Both the position numbers and the translations under genes were made by a program. From the NCBI GenBank assembly GCA_031979385.1, contig DALZEF010000014.1:10761-74760 (forward strand): a stretch of 64,000 nt of DNA, in the 5' to 3' direction. This document shows positions 17,547-25,849 of this stretch, piece after piece; position 1 is the first letter of the stretch; the number at the start of each line of letters is the position of its first letter. The notes under the pieces are model-generated. The model did not search any database and was not told where the DNA came from. It was given only the letters and a program-made list of their open reading frames with translations. This DNA comes from Timonella sp031979385 (GTDB lineage Bacteria; Actinomycetota; Actinomycetes; Actinomycetales; Cellulomonadaceae).

Positions 17547-17585
17547 TTCACGTGTTGGTGAGTCTCCTTGGGACTCACTGTCTGG

Positions 17586-17750
17586 TCAGTGCTTCGTGAC
17601 GATCCGGGTTGCACCGCAGTCGGCACAACGACGAATCATGAAGCCCTGCGACATCCCGAACTCAAGTTTTGAGTCGGACATCGAGCAGCCGTAGCGGTGT
17701 TCCACACCGAAGGCGTCTACCAGGGTCGGACGCTGTAGTAGTACAGTCAT
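17586..17750 (-). CDS. Small CxxC protein, function unknown
   Basis: A 54-residue reading frame begins MTVLLQRPTLVDAFGVEHRY and ends with a GFMIRRCADCGATRIVTKH knuckle. The CxxC plus an earlier Cys in YGCSMSD could bind zinc. The start is well supported by AAGGAG six bases before the ATG at 17750, so I reject the longer upstream extension. No relatives are recognised. The gene converges on osmC across a shared terminator. Confidence 0.65.
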   Translation of the reverse strand: MTVLLQRPTLVDAFGVEHRYGCSMSDSKLEFGMSQGFMIRRCADCGATRIVTKH

Positions 17751-18307
17751 CTGATTCTCCTTTCCTGTGGGGAACTCGCCCGTGATACCGCAAGGTATCG
17801 GGCAGATTCCCAAGTATTCATGTGGTGATCGCGAGCTGCGTACGTGAGGTGCGCTCATGCGATCATGACGAAGGTGGTGCTTCGCCTGTAGTACCGGTTA
17901 CGTCTCCGTCAGCTTTTCAAGAGTGTGGCGATCCATCGTGGATCGACTTGGTCCTGATAGCACAGTACGGTCTTCACGTAATCGATACGTTAATTGCTGG
18001 TGACGGGCCGACGACATCTTGTCGTGAACACCTGTGCGGTGGGTGCTGGCCGTCAGGGCTGGTTAGTTGCGAACTACATCCGTTACGCTCCGGCAGGTGT
18101 TTGCTCCGCGAAACCCCTACACTCCGCTGCACTGCTTTGTTCGTAACACATGCATCTTTGCCAGTCTCTGGCTTTCCTACCAGTTGCTCCAACAACTTAG
18201 AGATACAGGCTATTCCAAAGTTACGCGTTTGACTAGTCTTTTATCATCGTATGCATCACAGTACGCCTCGACCTGAAATAACTTGCCACCCGACGTACGC
18301 TAGATTC
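17751..18307. other. Intergenic region carrying a repeat A copy
   Basis: About 550 bases have no convincing gene. The promoter and ribosome site of the small CxxC gene lie at its left end, and a repeat A copy occupies 18069-18143. Open frames here lack start signals. Confidence 0.6.
18069..18143 (-). repeat. Repeat A, single diverged copy
   Basis: In reverse complement the segment reads CGAACAAAGCAGTGCAG, then GTAGGGGTTTCGCGGAGCA, then ACCTGCCGGAGCGTAACG. This aligns throughout with the 101-bp unit at 4772-4872 and with 36339-36400, which it matches better. Confidence 0.7.
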
Positions 18308-19096
18308 GTGTCATCACAGAACCGTATTTCCCGCACTAAAGGTAAAGAGCTTGCCGCGAGCCCTGAACTTCAGGAATTGTCCGCGCTTGCGCTGAAACAC
18401 CCGCGCAGCGGTAGTTACGGTGCCGGTTTGCTTGACCGCATGTTTGCAGGTGCAACGACCATGCCCGCGTCGAGCATCCGAAAGTACGTGGACTCAGTCC
18501 GCGCACGTAATCCTGAAGCCTCTCCCGAACGTGTTGTCGAGATTCTATCCTCACAGTTCAAAACTCTCCTGCAGACAACGGGCGGTGCGGTGGGAGCCAC
18601 CGCCGCGGTTCCAACGATCGGCACCGCTACAGCATTGGTACTCACCGGAGCGGATCTGGCAGCGTTCTTCACTGCGTCCGCACTGTATTCTCTGGCCGTG
18701 GCTGAGGTTCATGGTATTTCCACGGATGACCCTGAACGCCGTAAGGCTCTGGTGCTCGCATCAGTACTCGGAGACCGTGGCGCTCAGACAGTAGCGGGCC
18801 TTGGAAATGTGCCGGTCTCCCGTTGGGGCACAGCTCTCATGACTTCGATGCCCAAGTCCACGATCAGCCAGGTCAACGGGGTCCTCACCTCGCGCTTCCT
18901 CAAACGGAAACTCGCTGCCCATTCGAGCGTCGCCCTCGGAAGATTCGCGCCGTTCGGGATCGGCGCCGTCATCGGACTCATGGGTGGCCGGGCTCTCGCC
19001 TACACGGTCATCCTGCAGACCAACAAGGCTTTCGGTCAGCCGCCCAAGGCTTTCCCGGAACCAATCATCGAGGTACACCCCGATAGGGAAGGCTAA
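18308..19096 (+). CDS. Conserved membrane-associated protein, function unknown
   Basis: From the GTG at 18308 the product has 262 residues. It has an N-terminal helical region (ELAASPELQELSALALKHP), then a Gly/Ala-rich hydrophobic stretch (GGAVGATAAVPTIGTATALVL, then ADLAAFFTASALYSLAV) that should insert in the membrane. A second hydrophobic stretch near the end (FGIGAVIGLMGGRALAYTVI) follows. The overall pattern recalls EcsC-like or bacteriocin-resistance-like membrane proteins, but I see no decisive motif. The start is uncertain because no clear ribosome site precedes the GTG. The gene converges with the universal stress protein gene. Confidence 0.75.
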   Translation: MSSQNRISRTKGKELAASPELQELSALALKHPRSGSYGAGLLDRMFAGATTMPASSIRKYVDSVRARNPEASPERVVEILSSQFKTLLQTTGGAVGATAAVPTIGTATALVLTGADLAAFFTASALYSLAVAEVHGISTDDPERRKALVLASVLGDRGAQTVAGLGNVPVSRWGTALMTSMPKSTISQVNGVLTSRFLKRKLAAHSSVALGRFAPFGIGAVIGLMGGRALAYTVILQTNKAFGQPPKAFPEPIIEVHPDREG

Positions 19097-19111
19097 CCAG
19101 TTCGCCGCCAG

Positions 19112-20053
19112 TCAGTCAGCTTCAACCGGGCTGGCTGTCACGTAGTCCTCACATTTCTTGTTCACGACCAAGACGGGGCACTTCGAGTGGTGCAAAACCG
19201 CTTGCGATGTGGAACCCAACAGCAGTCCCGCAAAGCCACCCCGCCCGCGTGAGCCAACCACAAGCAAGTCTGCGGCCTCAGAGAACTCGGTCAGCAACTC
19301 TGCGCCAGTTCCGTCAAGCACGATGCGTCGAATCCGCAGATCCTCGTGTTCTGCCTCAACCTCGTCCACGATTGCGTCGAGTTTCTCCGCGTAGCCGCGA
19401 AGTACCTCCTCGTGGTCCACGGAGGCAGGCCCCACCCAAGCCAGGATCCCCGCTCCCTTGGACAGCGGAACAGCGCCAACGGCTACCAGTTCGGCATTCC
19501 AGATCTTTGCATGATGAACGGCTTTCTTGAGCGCACCCAACGAGATGGCCGAACCGTCGACGCCGACAACCACACGCTTGATCTCCTCGATGGGAGGCAA
19601 CTGATCCGAGTCACGTAACCCGTGACCGGGAACCACGACAACCGGACACTTTGCGTGTGCGGGTAGCGCGGAGGACACGGTCCCGAGAAGGCGCTCTGTG
19701 AATCCTGAACGCCCACGCGTGCCAACCACCACGAGATTGTGGTCAGCAGATAGTTCCACCAGCGCACCGGCCGGATCCCCGGAAGCGATCTGTGCAATCA
19801 CAGGGATGCCTGCATCCTTGACTCGCTTTGCCGCGCCCTCGAGAACAACGCGGGCTCCCTCTTGGATTGAGGAATCGTCGAGTGCAGCGAAACCGCCGTC
19901 TATGGACGCTGCCGCGAAGGTTGGCAATGAGTAGGAACAGGCAATCGTAATCTTGGATCCATTCTTGGATGCCAGTGCAATCGCCCAGTCCAGCGCGTGT
20001 AGCGACGCAAGTGAGCCATCTACCCCAACGAGAATCGAGTGCTGTCCGGTCAT
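19112..20053 (-). CDS. Tandem universal stress protein (two UspA domains)
   Basis: The 313-residue protein has two UspA domains in a row. Each starts with an ILVGVDGS / VVVGVDGS strand and ends with the ATP-binding pattern GxxGxGG(S/T). The first has VVVGTRGRSGFTERLLGTVS and the second LLVVGSRGRGGFAGLLLGST, both followed by a C-P-V-VVV/LVV end strand. Such ATP-binding tandem Usp proteins are frequent in actinobacteria and linked to dormancy or stress. The ATG at 20053 has GGAGGT seven bases upstream, so the five-residue extension at 20068 is rejected. It is monocistronic as far as can be seen. Confidence 0.95.
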   Translation of the reverse strand: MTGQHSILVGVDGSLASLHALDWAIALASKNGSKITIACSYSLPTFAAASIDGGFAALDDSSIQEGARVVLEGAAKRVKDAGIPVIAQIASGDPAGALVELSADHNLVVVGTRGRSGFTERLLGTVSSALPAHAKCPVVVVPGHGLRDSDQLPPIEEIKRVVVGVDGSAISLGALKKAVHHAKIWNAELVAVGAVPLSKGAGILAWVGPASVDHEEVLRGYAEKLDAIVDEVEAEHEDLRIRRIVLDGTGAELLTEFSEAADLLVVGSRGRGGFAGLLLGSTSQAVLHHSKCPVLVVNKKCEDYVTASPVEAD

Positions 20054-20191
20054 GACGGTTACCTCCAACCTGACGAGTACGCTTTGCCGTTCATTAGCAT
20101 CGCGCTTACCTAAACCTTACCGCTTCCGCGCCCATAATGTGACAGTCGCCACCGTATTGAGGAACTTGATAACACGGATTCCACTCACCTT

Positions 20192-20291
20192 NNNNNNNNN
20201 NNNNNNNNNNNNNNNNNNNNNNNNNNNNNNNNNNNNNNNNNNNNNNNNNNNNNNNNNNNNNNNNNNNNNNNNNNNNNNNNNNNNNNNNNNN
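20192..20291. other. Assembly gap (100 N)
   Basis: A run of exactly 100 N abuts a 61-bp tandem repeat. The bases before the gap (CCACTCACCTT) match the end of the repeat unit, so the unresolved sequence is probably further copies. Confidence 0.95.
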
Positions 20292-20407
20292 CACGCCAGT
20301 CGGACAAGCTCACCTGACTCATGCGCAGAGAGGGCCGTTCCCCACTCACCTTCACGCCAGTCGGACAAGCTCACCTGACTCATGCGCAGAGAGGGCCGTT
20401 CCCCACT
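20292..20407. repeat. 61-bp tandem repeat at an assembly gap
   Basis: One full 61-bp unit (20292-20352) is followed by 55 identical bases of a second unit (20353-20407). The unit begins CACGCCAGTCGGACAAGC and ends GTTCCCCACTCACCTT. A weaker resemblance (CATGGGCGCA then GTCCCCACTGAC) continues to about 20455. The 61-bp period equals that of a type I-E CRISPR array, but both units are identical along their whole length and no cas gene is in the window. Confidence 0.75.
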
Positions 20408-20460
20408 TTCCGGAATGCCATGGGCGCACGCTCGTCCCCACTGACGTGAAGGGATAGACA

Positions 20461-20500
20461 AAAGCGGCTACCGTCGAATGTTCGAGGGTAGCCGCTTTCT
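20461..20500 (-). terminator. Terminator after the NlpC/P60 gene
   Basis: An imperfect stem AAAGCGGCTACC..TCGAA with its complement around TG, 15 bases beyond the stop. T-rich on the minus-strand 3' side (CTTTTGTC). Confidence 0.75.
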
Positions 20501-20514
20501 AAACTCTAAGTGGT

Positions 20515-21303
20515 TCAGCCAATGCGGATGAACGTTGGGTTAGACTGCCAGATCTTACGGAACTGAACGGTCTTACCTGGGCGTGGGGCGTCAATCTGAG
20601 TGTTACCGCCCGCGTATATCGCAATGTGGCCTGGAGTCCAGATGAGGTCGCCTGGCTGAGCCTCGGAGCGAGAAATGACGGTTCCTGCGTTCCTCTGCGC
20701 ACCGGACGTGCGTGGAAGCGAGATGCCAACCTGAGCGAAAACGTAGGAGGTGAATCCAGAGCAGTCAAAACCCTTTGGCGTGGAACCACCGGAAACATAG
20801 GGAACGCCCACGTACCGTGATGCGATCTCGATGACTGCGCTTCCCGCTGCCGACTTTGGCGCCGTGGTCTTGGTTTCAGACTTTGGTGCCTCAGTGGACG
20901 AGGTGGTTGTTGTTGAGGTGAGAGCGGTGCGCTCGTTGGTACGTGATGCTGCGCGCTCTACCTGACGGATCACAACTGGCTCTGGAGCCGGGGTGACCTT
21001 GATCTTGCCCTTTTCTTCGCTCCACTTGGCGTCTTCAGCTGCGACAACGGTTGGAGCTGCCGCGACAGACTCGTTGAGTGCGTCGACGAAGTTTGCTGCA
21101 TCGATAGTGAGTGGCTTGCGACCCTCATCGGCGGATGCAGGCGCAGCACCGATTCCGGCAACAATACCGGTGGTCAGTACAACGGCGGCGGATCGGCGGC
21201 TTACCTGGGCAACATTGGAGGTTGCCTGTGCAGCAAACGCTGCGATGGGAGCAAGTGCGCCGCGTTGGTCGCGGTGACGAGCTCGGTAAACGGTGTTCGA
21301 CAC
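20515..21303 (-). CDS. Secreted NlpC/P60 peptidoglycan hydrolase
   Basis: The 262-residue protein has an N-terminal export region (VSRRSAAVVLTTGIVAGIGAAPASA|D), a Thr/Ser-rich linker around residues 120-150, and a C-terminal NlpC/P60 domain. Catalytic Cys181 sits in FDCSGFTSYVF and His226 in PGHIAIYAGG. The DAPRPGKTVQF end is typical of actinobacterial members. It should cleave peptidoglycan stem peptides outside the cell. Its leader carries a c-di-AMP riboswitch, so expression is probably tied to cell-wall and osmotic state, a known pairing in actinobacteria. Confidence 0.95.
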   Translation of the reverse strand: MSNTVYRARHRDQRGALAPIAAFAAQATSNVAQVSRRSAAVVLTTGIVAGIGAAPASADEGRKPLTIDAANFVDALNESVAAAPTVVAAEDAKWSEEKGKIKVTPAPEPVVIRQVERAASRTNERTALTSTTTTSSTEAPKSETKTTAPKSAAGSAVIEIASRYVGVPYVSGGSTPKGFDCSGFTSYVFAQVGISLPRTSGAQRNAGTVISRSEAQPGDLIWTPGHIAIYAGGNTQIDAPRPGKTVQFRKIWQSNPTFIRIG

Positions 21304-21316
21304 GTGTTTCTCCCAA

Positions 21317-21495
21317 ACGCCGGCGAAGTAAGCTGTCGGGTTCGAGTGGAGATGATACTCGGCCCTACAACATGCGAGTCTCGCGTGCTGGAGGGCTTCA
21401 CCCCTAGGTTGGTCTTACAACCGAAGGTGGGTCCCCCGCCCCTGTCGTACGTTAGTCCAGGCTCCACACAGCGACAGGGTTTGGCGTTCTGCGTG
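21317..21495 (-). ncRNA. c-di-AMP (ydaO/yuaA) riboswitch
   Basis: On the minus strand the leader of the NlpC/P60 gene shows the conserved blocks of this riboswitch in order: ACGCCAAACCCTGTCG near the 5' end, then GACAGGGGCGGGGGACCCAC, then CCTAGGGGTGAAGCC, and finally GAACCCGACAGCTTACTTCG with CCGGCG just before the start codon region. The class binds cyclic di-AMP and usually switches off downstream cell-wall or osmolyte genes. Placement directly ahead of a cell-wall hydrolase is its classic actinobacterial context. Confidence 0.93.
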
Positions 21496-21640
21496 AACAC
21501 TTCACTAAAGGAAAAATTTAGTGAAGCAATGCAACTTTACAACTTCGTTATCTAGATTGTCACCCCCCTGTCCACGGAAATCATGATCTGGGGAGTGCTA
21601 TCGGGGGTGACTTTACGGAAAACGCGTAACGGGCAGGTCT

Positions 21641-22345
21641 TTAGGCCTTCACAAAAACGTGGCGTGCCACTTCTTCTGGCAGGTCAAGCACGACGTCCGC
21701 ACCTGCACGGGCAACCGACGCGATACCCGCCTCAGGTGAAGTGAGGATTAGTTCACTTTCTGGGCGCACCCCTACTTCAGAGAGACGGGCGAGAAGTTCG
21801 ATGTCCGTCTGCAACGGTTCTCCCAGACGTGCGATGACAACCGTACGCGACTCGTCTGGCTTCAACTCTCCCGCAACGACGGTCAGTGACACGACGCCAT
21901 CCAGGAACTGCTCACCGCTTGCCTGACCGCCGATCTCCTCGAGGCCAGGGATCGGGGTTCCGTAGGGTGACTCGGTGGGGTGGTTCAGCAGCGAGAGGAG
22001 GCGACGCTCGACGCGGTCGCTCATCACGTGTTCCCAGCGGCAGGCTTCTTCGTGCACGAACTCCCAGTCGAGGCCGATCACGTCGGTCAGCAGGCGCTCA
22101 GCGAGGCGGTGCTTGCGCATGACGCTGACGGCTTTGGCGTACCCCTCCTCGGTCAGTTCGAGGTGGCGATCGCCGGAAACGATGAGCAGTCCATCGCGTT
22201 CCATGCGCGCAACCGTCTGGGATACGGTTGGCCCCGAATGGCCGAGACGCTCCGCGATGCGAGCACGCAGCGGCACGATCCCCTCTTCGGCCAATTCGTA
22301 GACGGTCCTCAGATACATCTCTGTAGTGTCGATTAGGTCGCTCAC
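21641..22345 (-). CDS. ideR: Iron-dependent repressor, DtxR/IdeR family
   Basis: This 234-residue protein has all three DtxR/IdeR parts: winged-helix DNA-binding (LRARIAERLGHSGPTVSQTVARMERDGLL), dimerisation and metal-binding helices, and a C-terminal SH3-like domain (PDESRTVVIARLGEPLQ onward). The primary metal ligands Met10, Cys102, Glu105 and His106 and the ancillary His79, Glu83 and His98 are at the family positions. Thus it should be an Fe2+-activated repressor rather than an MntR. The start MSDLIDTTEMYLRTVYEL fits the family. It is divergent from serC, and no iron-uptake gene is adjacent. The symbol is by family resemblance. Confidence 0.93.
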   Translation of the reverse strand: MSDLIDTTEMYLRTVYELAEEGIVPLRARIAERLGHSGPTVSQTVARMERDGLLIVSGDRHLELTEEGYAKAVSVMRKHRLAERLLTDVIGLDWEFVHEEACRWEHVMSDRVERRLLSLLNHPTESPYGTPIPGLEEIGGQASGEQFLDGVVSLTVVAGELKPDESRTVVIARLGEPLQTDIELLARLSEVGVRPESELILTSPEAGIASVARAGADVVLDLPEEVARHVFVKA

Positions 22346-22458
22346 GCTAAGCCTCCGGTACAGGTTTTTGGGTTTTGCTCGTGCACGTCAGATACTGGAC
22401 TCCACTATATTCTGAGCAACTGACACAATGCATATAAGGGCGCGGTAAAGTTTGCTTC

Positions 22459-23589
22459 GTGATTGACGAGACTCTCATCCTGCCCCAAGATCTCCTTCCT
22501 GCTAACGGCTGCTTCGGTTCCGGCCCGGCCAAGGTCCGTGACGCCCAGATTGATGCGCTTGGCACCTCGTATCGCTCGTTGTTCGGCACCTCGCACCGCC
22601 AGGCCCCAGTGAAGAATCTGGTGCGTAGCGTGCGCGATGGCCTCGCGCAGTTCTTCACCCTTCCTCAGGGCTACGAGATCGTGCTCGGCAACGGTGGCGC
22701 GACTGCGTTTTGGGATGCTGCCGCCTTCTGTCTTGTCCGCGAACAGGCAGCGCACACGCAGTTCGGTGAGTTTGGCTCGAAATTCGCCAAGGCCACGAAC
22801 AACGCTCCGTTCTTGAAGGAGTCGATCATTACGAGGCTTGAGCCGGGCACCGCGGGCATCCCCGAGTACGCTCCGGGGGCGGATGTATACGCCTGGCCGC
22901 ACAACGAGACCTCAACCGGAGCGATCGCTCCGGTCACCCGCATCGCAGGTACCGAGGATAACGATGCGCTCATCCTGATCGACGCCACCTCGGGGGCAGG
23001 CGGGTTGCCCGTGGACCTGACGCACACGGACGTCTACTACTTCTCCCCTCAAAAGGGATTCTCCTCAGACGGCGGCCTGTGGATCGCCATCATGTCGCCT
23101 GCAGCAATCGCCCGTGTCGAGGAGATCGTGGCATCGGGTCGCTGGATTCCCGATTTCCTAAACCTCAAGACGGCGATCGACAACTCCCGCAAGAACCAGA
23201 CCTACAACACCCCGGCTCTTGCAACGCTCATGCTGCTCGACAGCCAGATCCACTGGCTCAACGAGAACGGCGGGCTTGACTGGGCCACCGCACGTACCGC
23301 GCAGTCCGCCGCCCACCTGTACGAGTGGGCCGAGTCCAGGGAGTTCACGACCCCTTTCATCGCGGACCCCGCAAGCCGTTCCACTGTCGTGGGCACGATC
23401 GACTTCGATGACTCGGTTGACGCTGCCGCGATCTCCAAGGTTCTGCGCGCCAACGGCATCGTGGACGTTGACCCCTACCGGTCCCTCGGCCGCAACCAGT
23501 TGCGCATCGCGATGTTCCCGTCCATCGATCCCGAGGACGTACGCACGCTGACGGCGGCAATCGACCATATCGTCGCCAATCAGATCTGA
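22459..23589 (+). CDS. serC: Phosphoserine aminotransferase
   Basis: The 376-residue enzyme is of the mycobacterial/actinobacterial SerC type, which transfers an amino group from glutamate to 3-phosphohydroxypyruvate in serine synthesis using PLP. It has SYRSLFGTSHRQAPVKNLV at the N-terminus and GNGGATAFWD near residue 78. The PLP aspartate is in ILIDATSGAGGLP and the Schiff-base Lys199 in YYFSPQKGFSSDGG. The start is GTG at 22459. It is divergent from ideR with 113 bases between, and closed by a strong terminator. Confidence 0.96.
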   Translation: MIDETLILPQDLLPANGCFGSGPAKVRDAQIDALGTSYRSLFGTSHRQAPVKNLVRSVRDGLAQFFTLPQGYEIVLGNGGATAFWDAAAFCLVREQAAHTQFGEFGSKFAKATNNAPFLKESIITRLEPGTAGIPEYAPGADVYAWPHNETSTGAIAPVTRIAGTEDNDALILIDATSGAGGLPVDLTHTDVYYFSPQKGFSSDGGLWIAIMSPAAIARVEEIVASGRWIPDFLNLKTAIDNSRKNQTYNTPALATLMLLDSQIHWLNENGGLDWATARTAQSAAHLYEWAESREFTTPFIADPASRSTVVGTIDFDDSVDAAAISKVLRANGIVDVDPYRSLGRNQLRIAMFPSIDPEDVRTLTAAIDHIVANQI

Positions 23590-23608
23590 CCCACGGCGCC
23601 AAACGCCC

Positions 23609-23645
23609 AAAGGGCGGGCACTGCATATGCAGTGCCCGCCCTTTT
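23609..23645. terminator. Bidirectional terminator between serC and the MFS gene
   Basis: A near-perfect palindrome of 18 bp arms centred in CATATG (AAAGGGCGGGCACTGCAT with its complement), with A and T runs on opposite sides. It can serve both convergent genes. Confidence 0.88.
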
Positions 23646-23667
23646 CCATCGACGACGAGCCGGACAG

Positions 23668-25053
23668 TCAGCCCTTTTGCTTCTCGTTCTGCAGTTCCTG
23701 GATCTTGAGGGAATCGGAGACCTCCCGGCGTTGGACCCGCGCCAACTCGACGCCGTGTTCAACCTTGGCCCGCTCGGTGAGCGTGCCATCCCCGTCGGGC
23801 TCGTAGGAGATCGTGATGCGCGGGCTGTGCCACAGATCGTAGGTGACCGAATAGTGCCAGCGGCGACGAGTCCAGGCCGCAGCCCAGATCGCGACCGTAA
23901 GCGCCGTGATCGAACCGATGCCAACCGCCCAACGCGCACCGAACTGCTCACCTACCCACCCAACGAATGGCGAACCGATTGGTGTCGCGCCGAGGAACAC
24001 GATCATGTACAGCGCCATGACACGACCACGCATCTGCGGTTCAACCGACATCTGGATCGCCGCGTTTGCAGCGGTCATCATCGTCAGGGAGCAGAAACCA
24101 ACCGGGATAGAGAGCAGCGCGTAGGCTTCATAGGTGGGAGCCATCGCGAGCAGGCCGGTTGCGATACCGAAACCGAACGCCGCCATGACCACTAGGCGAA
24201 CGCGCGGGCGCTGGCGACGCGCAGCCATGAGAGCACCGGCGAGCGAACCGATAGCCAAGATCGAGCCAAGGATTCCGTACTCCCCCGCTCCCTTGCCGAA
24301 CTCATTGGTGGCCATGAGCGCCGAGGTGAGTTGGAAGTTCAGGCCGAACGTGGACACAACCGAGACCACCACCATGATGATGACTATGTCGGTGCGATTG
24401 CGAACATAGCGGATGCCCTCGCGGATCTGTCCCTTTTCGCGGGAACTCTTCGGGGTGGCACGCAGTTCGCTCTTTCGCATGAGGGCCATCGCGGCGATCG
24501 TGGCCGCGAAGCTCACGCCATTGACGATAAACGCCCAGCCGGTCCCCATAACCTCGATCATCAGACCCGCAACACCTGGGCCAATCAGACGGGCGGCGTT
24601 GAAGGAGGCGGAGTTCAGTCCCACCGCATTGGGAAGCTTATCCGCCGGAACCATCTCCGACACGAACACCTGGCGGGCGGGGTTGTCGAATGCGGACACG
24701 CATCCCAACAGGAAGGCGAACACGTAGACATGCCACAGTTCAACCACTCCTGTGAGCGTCATGACACCGAGCGCAAGTGCGAGAACACCGAGTAGCCCCT
24801 GCGTGCACATCAGGAGTTTGCGCCTGTCCACGCGGTCCGCGATCAGCCCGGCATAGGTGGAGAGGAACAGCACCGGAACGAACTGAAGTCCCGTCACAAC
24901 GCCCACTGCGGTACCGGAACCCTCCGTCAGTTCCCGAAGCACCAGCCAGTCTTGGGCGACTCGCTGGATCCAGGTACCGACGTTTGCCACAAGAGCTGCG
25001 GCGAACCAGATCCGATAGTTGAAATATTTCAGTGATGCGAAGGTGGGACTCAT
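23668..25053 (-). CDS. MFS exporter (MFS_3/EntS-like)
   Basis: This 461-residue protein is a major facilitator with about 12 membrane segments. The N-terminal FNYRIWFAAALVANVGTWIQ, the loop LIADRVDRRKLL after TM2, and NPARQVFVSEMVP before TM5 are typical of the MFS_3 group that includes enterobactin exporter EntS and many drug exporters. A cytoplasmic C-terminal tail of about 65 residues (SPRITISYEPDGDGTLTERA onward) follows the last segment. A MarR regulator lies 3 bases upstream on the same strand, so the pair is probably one drug- or toxin-responsive unit. Confidence 0.92.
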   Translation of the reverse strand: MSPTFASLKYFNYRIWFAAALVANVGTWIQRVAQDWLVLRELTEGSGTAVGVVTGLQFVPVLFLSTYAGLIADRVDRRKLLMCTQGLLGVLALALGVMTLTGVVELWHVYVFAFLLGCVSAFDNPARQVFVSEMVPADKLPNAVGLNSASFNAARLIGPGVAGLMIEVMGTGWAFIVNGVSFAATIAAMALMRKSELRATPKSSREKGQIREGIRYVRNRTDIVIIMVVVSVVSTFGLNFQLTSALMATNEFGKGAGEYGILGSILAIGSLAGALMAARRQRPRVRLVVMAAFGFGIATGLLAMAPTYEAYALLSIPVGFCSLTMMTAANAAIQMSVEPQMRGRVMALYMIVFLGATPIGSPFVGWVGEQFGARWAVGIGSITALTVAIWAAAWTRRRWHYSVTYDLWHSPRITISYEPDGDGTLTERAKVEHGVELARVQRREVSDSLKIQELQNEKQKG

Positions 25054-25056
25054 TGC

Positions 25057-25509
25057 TTACTGACCGGCTATCCTTTTCAGCAGTTCGCTCGCCTGCGCGA
25101 GGATCTGCCTCTCGTCTGGGCTCAATGTGCCCAGTTGCTTGGTGAGCCAGGCGTCGCGTCGGCGTCTGGTCTCCTTGATCTCGTTGTGCCCTTTGGGAGT
25201 CAACCGAACCGTCACTTGGCGCTTGTCCTGTTCCCCTGCCTCCTTGGTGACGAAGCCGAGTTCCGCGAGCGCGTTGACCGTCCGGGTCATCGACGGTGGG
25301 CGCACACCTTCCAGTTCCGCGAGGGCTCCGGGGGTCATCGGACCGAACTTGTTCAGGGCAGTCAGCACGATGAACAGATGTTCTGGCAGGTCAGCCTCAC
25401 CACGCTGAGATCGCAGGCGGCGCACAACGCGGTTTGCGGCGATGCGGACCTCTCCTGCGAGAGTGCCCGGGCGGCACTGGCTCGGGCTGGGTTGATCTGT
25501 TTGACTCAC
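25057..25509 (-). CDS. MarR-family transcriptional regulator
   Basis: The 150-residue protein has the MarR winged helix: PEHLFIVLTALNKFGPMTPGALAELEGVRPPSMTRTVNALAELGFV, then the wing REAGEQDKRQVTVRLTPKG-like segment, then a C-terminal dimer helix (TLSPDERQILAQASELLKRI). The start is a GTG at 25509. It is co-directional with the MFS exporter 3 bases downstream. The AT-rich palindromes just upstream (25511-25542) are a likely autoregulatory operator. Ligand and exported compound are unknown. Confidence 0.93.
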   Translation of the reverse strand: MSQTDQPSPSQCRPGTLAGEVRIAANRVVRRLRSQRGEADLPEHLFIVLTALNKFGPMTPGALAELEGVRPPSMTRTVNALAELGFVTKEAGEQDKRQVTVRLTPKGHNEIKETRRRRDAWLTKQLGTLSPDERQILAQASELLKRIAGQ

Positions 25510-25510
25510 T

Positions 25511-25542
25511 TAATTACTTTAACTCATTACCTTAAGTAATTA
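25511..25542 (-). promoter_or_regulatory. Candidate MarR operator
   Basis: An inverted repeat TAATTACTT (25511-25519) and AAGTAATTA (25534-25542) brackets the start region. A 15-bp palindrome ATTACCTTAAGTAAT lies at 25527-25541. Both are just upstream of the marR GTG in an unusually AT-rich patch. Confidence 0.6.
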
Positions 25543-25694
25543 CATAGGGTAATGAATCACAGAACTGTTGCGGCCGTTTCCCTCATAGGGTCTTCACCCA
25601 ACTGCTCAGGCTCCAGCCCGCGAGCCTGCCAGAGGCATGACCGCAATCCGGACACAGTGCACTCGCTACGCACAGCGTCGTGTGAGCGCTACCC

Positions 25695-25731
25695 AAAGCG
25701 CACCCACAAACAATGCGGGTGCGCTTTTGGT
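25695..25731 (-). terminator. Terminator near the end of manA, with part of repeat C
   Basis: An 11-bp stem AAAGCGCACCC/GGGTGCGCTTT around an 11-base loop, T/A runs on both flanks. The right flank continues into TTTTGGTAACTCTCAG (25725-25740), which recurs at 33207-33222. The rest of 25543-25849 shows no gene. Confidence 0.7.
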
Positions 25732-25849
25732 AACTCTCAGCGAATGAGAACTTGTGCGAGTGCGCATGACTGCGCCACTCGTCGGCGCTCTGAATCTTCC
25801 TGCTTGACGACGAGTCGGCACGTCCCAGCATCTAGAACAGGGGCTGCGG

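Noticed and set aside
17822..18232. 136-codon plus-strand frame
   Set aside because: It crosses a repeat A copy and lacks a ribosome site and a recognisable domain.
20292..20407. CRISPR array of type I-E
   Set aside because: The two units are identical along their whole length, so no distinct repeat and spacer can be separated. No cas genes are in the window. Kept as a tandem repeat.
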